A DNA stretch of 5,588 bases from an uncultured Lachnospiraceae bacterium (GTDB lineage: Bacteria; Bacillota; Clostridia; Lachnospirales; Lachnospiraceae), in contig CAJKQE010000119.1 in the NCBI GenBank assembly GCA_905201915.1, positions 1 through 5,588 of the forward strand, written 5' to 3'. Below the pieces are notes generated by a model. It did not search any database, had not been told where the DNA came from, and saw only the letters and a list, made by a program, of their open reading frames with translations. A program made the translations under genes and the position numbers. Positions 1 to 4,953 of this stretch are shown here, one piece after another (position 1 is the stretch's first letter; each line of letters starts with the position of its first letter).

Positions 1-1014
1 GCCGAAATAAATCCCTTCCAACAAAACCACAAAAGCAGTAAGAAGTCCCGCTGCTTTTCGCCTTCCCAATTTTGAATACCAGGAATATTGCTCCATTTTT
101 TTGTAAAAAGGATGTTCTTCCCAAGGCTGTGCATGAAATCTTGCATATACCGTATAAACAAACGCTATACTCCCAATCAGCTGCACACCGCCTGCATAAA
201 TTCCAAGAGCCATATTTACATATTCACTATAAATAAAAATACTGCTGATTTTCACAGCTTCCGCTTTAAAGAAAAATACACCAGCAGTAAGAATTACCAT
301 AACAAGTCCATAGGTTCCTACAATCGAAAGCAACATATAAAAATGCAGCAAAAAAAACTTCGCCAAAATTCTTTTCCAACGAGCTTTTAATAACTTCATA
401 CCACTTAAAAATCCCTGCCAATTTTTTTTCTTTTCTAAAATACAATAAGGCAATGCAAAGACAAACAGAAAGGATAGAATAAGCAATATACCTATAAATC
501 CATAAATCAGTACCGGAGACTTTATTTCTTTATAAATCTGTCTTGCTGTAAATTCTAAAATTTTAATATAAGAAATTTCTCTCACCAAAAAATACGCTGC
601 CAAAAAAGGAGCTGAACAAGCAGCACAAACAAGCCAACTTACTTTACTATTTTGAAAAAAGGAAAGTGTTTTCTTTATTCCCAGAATTAAAAAATCTCCT
701 GCATACAACTTCTTTTCCTGATTAGAATACACAAATCCGCACAGTAATGATGCCACCTCAATAAAATACAGAATTAAAATCACAACAAAAACCAACACTA
801 GAAAAACTGTGGATAAAGGATATTGCAAAAATTCCTTATAGTTCTCTGCCGTAAGATAACTGAATCCCTGCTGTTTTAAAGAAAAATCCACCAAAAAGCG
901 CACCAACTGCATCACCAGAAAAAAAGAGGCAACACGATAGCCTGCTTCAAAAATAAGCAGACTTCCCATATTATATCTGATTGTTTTCCATGTCTGTCTC
1001 AAAATTTTTTTCAT
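1..1014 (-). CDS. Glycerophosphodiester phosphodiesterase, N-terminal membrane domain (partial, C-terminus beyond left edge)
   Basis: The minus strand reads open for 338 codons from ATG at 1014-1012 to the window edge. The protein begins MKKILRQTWKTIRYN and has about seven hydrophobic segments (roughly residues 18-44, 69-95, 125-145, 168-192, 218-245, 268-292 and 325-338), with a short SYLTAENYKEFL stretch after the first. This pattern resembles the multi-pass membrane domain (GPDPase_memb) that precedes the catalytic GDPD domain in large membrane-anchored phosphodiesterases of Firmicutes. Such enzymes hydrolyse glycerophosphodiesters to glycerol-3-phosphate and an alcohol, in lipid or lipoteichoic acid turnover. 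The catalytic domain is not in the window, so the function rests on the membrane domain alone. An in-frame ATG at 1041 with AAGG five bases upstream would add nine residues (MNEKWAVRY); I prefer 1014 because homologues usually begin MKK, though its Shine-Dalgarno is only GGGCGG-like. It is divergent from the YitT gene. Confidence 0.72.
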   Translation of the reverse strand, partial: MKKILRQTWKTIRYNMGSLLIFEAGYRVASFFLVMQLVRFLVDFSLKQQGFSYLTAENYKEFLQYPLSTVFLVLVFVVILILYFIEVASLLCGFVYSNQEKKLYAGDFLILGIKKTLSFFQNSKVSWLVCAACSAPFLAAYFLVREISYIKILEFTARQIYKEIKSPVLIYGFIGILLILSFLFVFALPYCILEKKKNWQGFLSGMKLLKARWKRILAKFFLLHFYMLLSIVGTYGLVMVILTAGVFFFKAEAVKISSIFIYSEYVNMALGIYAGGVQLIGSIAFVYTVYARFHAQPWEEHPFYKKMEQYSWYSKLGRRKAAGLLTAFVVLLEGIYFG

Positions 1015-1060
1015 GTATCTGACCGCCCATTTCTCATTCATTCGTGCCTTGTTAGTGCTT

Positions 1061-1090
1061 ATTTTATCAAAAAGTTTACGGCTTATGCAA
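1061..1090 (-). promoter_or_regulatory. Putative sigma-A promoter for the phosphodiesterase gene
   Basis: On the minus strand there is TTGCAT (1090-1085), an 18-bp spacer, then TAAAAT (1066-1061). Transcription would start near 1054, leaving a leader of about 12 nt to the ATG at 1041 or about 40 nt to the ATG at 1014. The hexamers match the consensus at 3/6 and 5/6 positions, and the spacer is one base longer than optimal. Inferred from pattern only. Confidence 0.4.
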
Positions 1091-1107
1091 GCTAAAGAAA
1101 ATATCTG

Positions 1108-1136
1108 TGGATATTTTAAAATTCTTTTGATAGAAT
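1108..1136 (+). promoter_or_regulatory. Putative sigma-A promoter for the YitT-family gene
   Basis: TGGATA (1108-1113) and TAGAAT (1131-1136) are separated by 17 bp and match the -35 and -10 consensus at 4/6 and 5/6 positions. The predicted start near 1143 gives a short leader of about 23 nt that carries the AGGAG ribosome binding site at 1152-1156. It lies back to back with the minus-strand promoter, whose -35 box is about 20 bp away. Confidence 0.4.
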
Positions 1137-1165
1137 AAGGTATAAAAATACAGGAGTCTAAAAAC

Positions 1166-2014
1166 ATGAAATCAAAAAACACCATAAAAGATTTTTCTAT
1201 TATCACTTTAGGGATGTTTATTGTCTCAGCCGCTGTGTACTTTTTCTTAATTCCCAGCAATATTGTAGTGGGAAGTATCTCCGGCTTGTCTATGGTATTA
1301 TCTCAGCTTTCAGGTATTCCTATTTCCCTGATTACTTTCATTTTAAATTCTGCATTATTAGTAATCGGATTTATTTTTATCGGAAAGGATTTCGGTGCAA
1401 AAACCATTTACACCTCTATGCTGCTGCCTGTCTTCCTCTGGATTTTTGAAATGCTGTTTCCTGTTTCAGGTTCTCTTACCCAAAATCAAGTATTTGATTT
1501 AGCAGCTTATATTTTAATTGTAGCTTTAGGGCAAGCCCTTCTGTTTCATGTCAATGCTTCCTCCGGCGGGCTTGACATTATTGCAAAAATCATGCATAAA
1601 TTCATGCATATTGAACTTGGAAAAGCAGTTACTTTAGCAGGACTTTTTACTGCAATGACATCTATTTTTGTATACGATATCTCCACTTTAATTATCAGTA
1701 TTCTGGGAACTTACGGAAATGGTCTTGCTGTAGATTATTTTATTGACGGCTTTAACAAGCGAAAACGTGTATGCATTATATGTGATGATTATAAAGATAT
1801 ACAGGACTACATTTTAAATGACTTAAAGCGTGGTGTAACCCTTTATACTGCTCAGGGTGCTTACGATGAAAAGCATCGCACAGAACTGGTTACTATTCTT
1901 GCAAAACAGGAATATTGTCTGCTTTTAAATTATCTGCACACTGCTCAAAAACAAGTATTTGTAACAGTTTCTACAGTAAATGAAGTCATTGGAGAATGGA
2001 ATAAACGTAAGTAA
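1166..2014 (+). CDS. YitT family membrane protein (DUF161 + DUF2179)
   Basis: This 282-residue protein is a typical full-length member of the YitT family, whose biochemical role is not established. The N-terminal two thirds form the membrane part, with hydrophobic segments near residues 8-30, 36-47, 52-75, 83-100, 109-128 and 150-180. The family signature is visible as VVGSISGLS near residue 35 and NASSGGLDIIAK from residue 130. The C-terminal soluble domain (about residues 200-278) is the DUF2179 module, with its hallmark RGVTLYTAQGAY at 222-233, then the expected beta-alpha-beta pattern ending in VFVTVSTVNEVIGEW. The usual aspartate before the AFV-like strand is not seen (TAQKQVFV). AGGAG at 1152-1156, nine bases before the ATG, supports the start. 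It appears monocistronic: its neighbour to the left is divergent and the one to the right converges with a 7-bp gap. Base composition matches the flanking chromosomal genes. Confidence 0.92.
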   Translation: MKSKNTIKDFSIITLGMFIVSAAVYFFLIPSNIVVGSISGLSMVLSQLSGIPISLITFILNSALLVIGFIFIGKDFGAKTIYTSMLLPVFLWIFEMLFPVSGSLTQNQVFDLAAYILIVALGQALLFHVNASSGGLDIIAKIMHKFMHIELGKAVTLAGLFTAMTSIFVYDISTLIISILGTYGNGLAVDYFIDGFNKRKRVCIICDDYKDIQDYILNDLKRGVTLYTAQGAYDEKHRTELVTILAKQEYCLLLNYLHTAQKQVFVTVSTVNEVIGEWNKRK

Positions 2015-2027
2015 CATTACTTTATTT
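2000..2027. terminator. Weak AT-rich hairpin between convergent genes, possible bidirectional terminator
   Basis: AAGTAA (2009-2014) and TTACTT (2017-2022) are perfect inverted repeats around a CA centre, and AATAA/TTATT can extend the stem outside with a small bulge. It overlaps the stop codons of both convergent genes, where a two-way terminator is expected. The stem has very little GC and the T-run is short, so the call is tentative. Confidence 0.28.
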
Positions 2028-2477
2028 CACCCAAAAACTAACACCTAAAGCTACCAGTAAAATCCAACCGGCATTACCAGATATTCTGCAGGATAACGTA
2101 AGTTTATAAATCACAAAGAATGTAATAAAAACACTGATAATAAAAATCAGTATGTCCAAAACAAGCAAATGTGTGCCTAAAATTGCCGTATAAAAATAAA
2201 AAAATGCCGGTATGGAAAGCGAGCCTGTCACAATACCTACAGGCACAGAAGGTATGATACAAGGATAAATTTGTTTCCACTTTTTTATAAGAAACAAACA
2301 ATAAAACAAGGTTGGGAAAAACAGCAGTTTTACATGTTCCCATACAGACTCATCTATTGGAAAAAAGATGGATGCTATGGGATTTTCCCCCAACCATTCA
2401 TAAACAAAATGTGACAATGTGCCTGCTATAACAGCGAATACAATTCCTATACCAATCTCTCTTTTCAATGCTTTCAT
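2022..2477 (-). CDS. Small integral membrane protein, DUF6512-like
   Basis: The predicted protein has 151 residues and about five membrane segments, and ends in GVSFWVK. The motif FPIDESVWEHVKLLFFP after the first segment resembles a family of uncharacterised clostridial membrane proteins (DUF6512); no function is known. An upstream in-frame ATG at 2495 would add MKKGFF, but I chose the ATG at 2477. AAGGGG (2489-2484) lies six bases before it as a ribosome binding site, while the 2495 start has only a distant AGGA and lies almost on top of a TATAAT hexamer (2502-2497). The gene converges on the YitT gene and stops 7 bp from it. It is the last clearly intact chromosomal gene before the junction region to its right. 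The family name is from recognition and is less certain than the membrane topology. Confidence 0.7.
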   Translation of the reverse strand: MKALKREIGIGIVFAVIAGTLSHFVYEWLGENPIASIFFPIDESVWEHVKLLFFPTLFYCLFLIKKWKQIYPCIIPSVPVGIVTGSLSIPAFFYFYTAILGTHLLVLDILIFIISVFITFFVIYKLTLSCRISGNAGWILLVALGVSFWVK

Positions 2478-2496
2478 AAAAAACCCCTTTTTCATT

Positions 2497-2526
2497 ATTA
2501 TATGGAGTTTTCCTGATTATATTATA
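2497..2526 (-). promoter_or_regulatory. AT-rich candidate promoter of the DUF6512-like gene
   Basis: Three perfect TATAAT hexamers read on the minus strand (2502-2497, 2521-2516 and 2526-2521, the last two sharing one base). The first would start transcription near 2490, which supports the 2477 start codon. None has a good -35 box at 16-18 bp, so which is used, if any, is unclear. Confidence 0.3.
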
Positions 2527-2530
2527 AATA

Positions 2531-2556
2531 CAGTCCCAGTATTTTAACTGAGACTG
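2531..2556. repeat. Imperfect 10-bp inverted repeat (hairpin) upstream of the DUF6512-like gene
   Basis: CAGTCCCAGT (2531-2540) pairs with ACTGAGACTG (2547-2556) at nine of ten positions around a 6-base ATTTTA loop. On the plus strand it is followed by CATCTAAAAT, not a T-run. On the minus strand TATTTATAAT follows. It lies 16 bp past the stop codon of the gene fragment at 2573-2695 in that fragment's reading direction, so it may be the terminator of the original chromosomal gene. An operator for the next gene is the alternative. Confidence 0.45.
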
Positions 2557-2572
2557 CATCTAAAATAAGCAA

Positions 2573-2695
2573 TTATCTGTTACAATTATCCTTACAGCTT
2601 GCTTTGCATGGCATATCAAAACCCGGATTAAATGCGTAGAAGTTCTTAGAGTCTAATTCCTCCTGCACGCATCTTAAAACTTCACCGAAGAGTAG
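2573..2695 (-). pseudogene. 3' fragment of an unidentified gene (last 41 codons, no start)
   Basis: On the minus strand a frame runs from just after an in-frame TAA (2698-2696) to a TAA at 2575-2573. It codes for about 40 residues ending FNPGFDMPCKASCKDNCNR, with three cysteines spaced CX3CX3C at the C-terminus. The composition is convincingly protein-like, but there is no usable start: the only in-frame ATG leaves 13 residues and the only GTG has no ribosome binding site. I do not recognise the family. The likeliest reading is the displaced 3' end of a chromosomal gene split by the element to its right; the 5' part, or a restored copy of the gene, would then lie beyond the right end of the element. 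A chance open frame cannot be excluded. Confidence 0.5.
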
Positions 2696-2747
2696 TTATG
2701 TAAGCATACGAAACGAACGACAAAACAAACAGGTAAACAGCTACTCT
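2690..2747. repeat. 7-bp inverted repeat at the putative element left end
   Basis: AGAGTAG (2690-2696) and CTACTCT (2741-2747) are perfect reverse complements 44 bp apart, with partial matching beyond. The left arm overlaps exactly the point where the gene fragment frame breaks. The sequence between the arms is A/C-rich, with imperfect AAACGAAC / AAACAAAC / AAAC repetition. Possible roles are binding sites for an integrase or its accessory factor, or a leader RNA stem; the spacing is too wide for a simple core-site pair. Confidence 0.4.
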
Positions 2748-2757
2748 CCAGATCATC

Positions 2758-2781
2758 AGCGCTCATCAGGGCGCTTTTTTT
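2758..2781 (+). terminator. Intrinsic terminator-like hairpin in the rep leader (candidate attenuator)
   Basis: AGCGC (2758-2762) pairs with GCGCT (2771-2775); a further U-G and C-G pair give a 7-bp stem with an AUCA loop. A run of seven T follows (2775-2781). It lies 30 nt before the rep start codon and points in the same direction as rep, with no convincing promoter between hairpin and gene. It may block read-through from the chromosome or act as an attenuator of rep transcription. Confidence 0.65.
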
Positions 2782-2810
2782 CTTTAGGGAGTAATTGGGA
2801 AAGGAGACGT

Positions 2811-4664
2811 ATGAACAAACTATTCTTAGAACACTATATGCACACAGCTCCGGAGGGAACGGAGCAGAAATATATATTTTTGACAGATGACAGGGAGATT
2901 GCATTTAATATCATTGCTGCCGGTTACAAGGCGGTTTTGATTTTGGAACAGGAAGATGGTTATTATAATGTGGATAGTTTTATTACATATATGGATAAAA
3001 TTATGCTGACAGGAACTTATCAAAGCGAATATTGCTATATTCCGGCTTGTTTCGAAAAAAGGATCAATGATACATTGGAACAATATTTCCAACAAAATCT
3101 GATGAAGTATCATCAGGGATGGAGGTTATTTAAAAACAAGGAATATCTCGGGAAAACAGAATACCAGCCGGAATTAAAATCCATTCTATCTGATTTCATC
3201 AAACGATTTGAAGGCAGGCAGAATGAACTGCCGGATTTAACTCGATTTCATAAATATAACGAACAGGGCAAGCGAATTGGCGTATTCGACATGGAGATTG
3301 TGGACTATCTGATGCAGACGGTCCATTTTTTTATGCTTGGAAATACACCATATCTTTACGAAAATGGATGTTACCATGAGGATAACAAGGGGATTCGTTT
3401 AAAAGCAATGATTCAGAAATTGATTTTCCGGGATTGTATTAAGGCGACGACGATTCAGAGCATTTACAATCTTCTGGTGTCACAGCCACAGGTTCAAAAA
3501 CGATTCTTGGATTTGAATAATCAGCCGTCTCATTGGATTAACTTTCAAAATGGATATTTTGATGTGGTGGAATGGCAAATGATGGAGCATAATGCAAAGT
3601 ATCTGATGATTAATCAGATTCCGTTTTCCTTCCATCCGGAACAGGCAGAAACAGTTTTGACTGGTGGAGAAATCATCCGAAAATATCTGGATTATTCTAT
3701 CCCGGATAAAACCGATCAGGAGACGTTCTGGCAATATCTTGGTTATTGCATGACCACAGACACTAGGTTCCAGAAGTTCTTAATGATAAAAGGAAAAGGC
3801 GGTACTGGTAAATCTGTTATGATTTCTTTTGCACAACGGCTCATTGGTGCAGAGAATTATGTCAGTATGTCTTTGCAGAATCTGAATGAACGCTTCTATC
3901 CAACCGGATTATTTGGAAAGCTGCTGAATGCCTGTGCAGATATTCCCAGCACTGCGATGGAACGGGTGGATGTAATTAAAAAAGCGGTTGGGGAAGATAC
4001 GCTTCTCTATGAGAAGAAAGGACAAGATCCAACTCAGTTCAACAGTTATGCGAAATTATTGTTTTCCGCAAATGAGCTTCCGCTGAATCTGGATGATAAG
4101 ACAAACGCCTATTATCGTCGCCTTCTTGTTTTGGATATGAATCATGTGATTTCAGAAAAAGAAAAGGATTCACAGTTAAAGGAGAAAATGTATCAGGAAG
4201 CGGATTACGGGATTCATATGGCGCTGCGGGCATTGAAGAAACTGTATGAGGAGCAACATTTTGTTGAGAGTAATCATAGCAAAGAGTGTATTGAAAATTT
4301 ATATCGCTCTGCGGACAGTGTGAAAGCATTTACTGATGATATGCTATGCCATAAGAAAAATGAGAAGATGAAACGAAGTGATGTCTATAAAATGTATGCG
4401 GATTATTGTGAAGAGAATGGACGAACCCCTCATGGGAAATCACAGTTCTGGAAATATATGGGAGATAAGGGATATATCATAAAACGATATTCTGACGGTG
4501 TGTATTACTTCAAAGATACTACATCGAAAGAAACGGAATTTACGGAAATAGACGATACGATAGAGAATCCGTTTGAACAAATTCATCTATCCTCGTTTCC
4601 GGAAAATGACAAAAATGATAAAAATGACAAAATGAAAGAGGAACTTCTTGAAAATGGTGCTTGA
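2811..4664 (+). CDS. Replication protein, D5/P4-type superfamily 3 helicase
   Basis: This 617-residue protein is a probable replication initiator helicase of the phage/plasmid D5-P4 primase-helicase class. Residues about 155-310 fit the D5_N region, including INFQNGYFD at 243-251. The SF3 ATPase core has Walker A GKGGTGKS at 328-335, Walker B-like LLNACADIP at 371-379, motif C KLLFSAN with sensor Asn421, and candidate arginine fingers Arg436/Arg437. Residues about 508-570 look like the C-terminal winged helix of these proteins. The first ~90 residues resemble a degenerate TOPRIM-like fold (YIFLTDDREIAFNIIAAGYKAVLIL) without a clear DxD pair, so primase activity is doubtful. The protein ends in three NDK repeats (599-607) encoded by a 9-bp tandem repeat. 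AAGGAG at 2801-2806, four bases before the ATG, supports the start. A terminator-like hairpin lies in its leader. The relaxase follows 289 bp later in the same orientation. No Rep name can be assigned safely. Confidence 0.88.
   Translation: MNKLFLEHYMHTAPEGTEQKYIFLTDDREIAFNIIAAGYKAVLILEQEDGYYNVDSFITYMDKIMLTGTYQSEYCYIPACFEKRINDTLEQYFQQNLMKYHQGWRLFKNKEYLGKTEYQPELKSILSDFIKRFEGRQNELPDLTRFHKYNEQGKRIGVFDMEIVDYLMQTVHFFMLGNTPYLYENGCYHEDNKGIRLKAMIQKLIFRDCIKATTIQSIYNLLVSQPQVQKRFLDLNNQPSHWINFQNGYFDVVEWQMMEHNAKYLMINQIPFSFHPEQAETVLTGGEIIRKYLDYSIPDKTDQETFWQYLGYCMTTDTRFQKFLMIKGKGGTGKSVMISFAQRLIGAENYVSMSLQNLNERFYPTGLFGKLLNACADIPSTAMERVDVIKKAVGEDTLLYEKKGQDPTQFNSYAKLLFSANELPLNLDDKTNAYYRRLLVLDMNHVISEKEKDSQLKEKMYQEADYGIHMALRALKKLYEEQHFVESNHSKECIENLYRSADSVKAFTDDMLCHKKNEKMKRSDVYKMYADYCEENGRTPHGKSQFWKYMGDKGYIIKRYSDGVYYFKDTTSKETEFTEIDDTIENPFEQIHLSSFPENDKNDKNDKMKEELLENGA
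4603..4629 (+). repeat. Three tandem 9-bp repeats (AAAATGAYA) in the rep 3' end
   Basis: Three units, AAAATGACA, AAAATGATA and AAAATGACA, follow each other without gap and encode NDK three times. They could be only low-complexity coding sequence, or iteron-like sites for the replication protein. The same motif recurs in inverted orientation at 4690-4712, which is not needed for coding the NDK repeats. Confidence 0.6.
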
Positions 4665-4712
4665 TGAAAAACGGATGGAACCATCAGCCTGTCATTTCTA
4701 TCATTTTGTCAT
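4606..4712. repeat. Long imperfect inverted repeat joining the rep 3' end to the spacer
   Basis: The 24-nt arm 4606-4629 and the reverse complement of the 23-nt arm 4690-4712 match except for one gap and one mismatch. The arms are AT-rich and flank a 60-nt interval that contains the rep stop codon and the start region of the next small frame. In RNA this would be a long A-U-rich stem; in DNA it is a set of direct and inverted copies of an ATGAYA-type motif. It could be a replication origin, a mRNA-stabilising or attenuating stem, or a weak terminator; no T-run follows it. Confidence 0.55.
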
Positions 4713-4839
4713 AACTGAATATGACCGCAGAGGTCAGATGAAGAAGTCGATGTATTTGAGCGAAGGCAAAAATATATCGGCTTTTTTGCAGGTCAAGGGC
4801 AGCCGCCATTGCCCAGTCAAGCGGCGTTTCGCCACTTAA
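4648..4839 (+). CDS. Doubtful small protein overlapping the rep 3' end (63 aa)
   Basis: A 63-codon frame starts at TTG 4648 (or ATG 4654) inside the last codons of rep and overlaps it by 17 nt, which would allow translational coupling. AGAGGA at 4637-4642 is a fair ribosome binding site. Another in-frame ATG at 4738 has AGAGG at 4729-4733 before it and would give 33 residues starting MKKSMYLSEGKN. I do not recognise the product. The segment CHFYHFVI is simply the translation of the inverted-repeat arm. After the TAA at 4837 the same frame stays open for 30 more codons (to a TGA at 4930) and reads protein-like, and a second frame is open across 4759-4888, so the gene may be a decayed or frameshifted version of a longer one. 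The coding call is weak. Confidence 0.35.
   Translation: MKMVLDEKRMEPSACHFYHFVITEYDRRGQMKKSMYLSEGKNISAFLQVKGSRHCPVKRRFAT
4722..4736. repeat. Short perfect inverted repeat in the rep-relaxase spacer
   Basis: TGACC (4722-4726) and GGTCA (4732-4736) flank a 5-base GCAGA centre. The form fits a small dimeric repressor operator, but at five base pairs per arm it could occur by chance. It overlaps the AGAGG that would serve the internal ATG at 4738. Confidence 0.3.
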
Positions 4840-4902
4840 TACTGGGTATTATCTGACGAAGAACATGGAAGAAATCACTACTTTGTGAAAGCAGATAAAA
4901 AA

Positions 4903-4938
4903 CATTTCTCAACAACGAAGCGGATTATTTGAGAAATG
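4903..4938. repeat. Perfect 10-bp inverted repeat before the relaxase; candidate oriT arm or operator
   Basis: CATTTCTCAA (4903-4912) and TTGAGAAATG (4929-4938) are perfect reverse complements around a 16-base spacer. The right arm ends three bases before the relaxase ribosome binding site (AAGGAG, 4941-4946). MobV relaxases commonly have oriT, with inverted repeats next to the nick site, immediately upstream of mob, and may repress their own promoter there. The position therefore fits an oriT or an autoregulatory site. No sequence clearly like the known MobV nick consensus was found. Confidence 0.55.
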
Positions 4939-4953
4939 GAAAGGAGAAAATTT

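Noticed and set aside
88..390. Plus-strand open frame of 100 codons
   Set aside because: It lies wholly within the minus-strand phosphodiesterase frame, has a basic, low-complexity composition and no family resemblance; it is a shadow.
2604..2633. TTGCAT and TTAAAT with 18-bp spacing as a plus-strand promoter for rep
   Set aside because: Both hexamers are weak and fall within the chromosomal gene fragment, so chance is likelier; the real rep promoter was not located.
2681..2691. CTTC-ACC-GAAG palindrome as an integrase core site
   Set aside because: Four-base arms and a three-base centre are too short for the usual core-site geometry, and no right-end copy is in the window to compare.
2674..2904. 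Minus-strand frame of 76 codons across the rep start
   Set aside because: It overlaps the rep N-terminus and the leader hairpin in antisense, with no ribosome binding site or recognisable motif.
4874..4888. TCAC-N6-GTGA as an oriT inverted repeat
   Set aside because: Four-base arms are not significant; the 10-bp repeat at 4903-4938 is a far better candidate.
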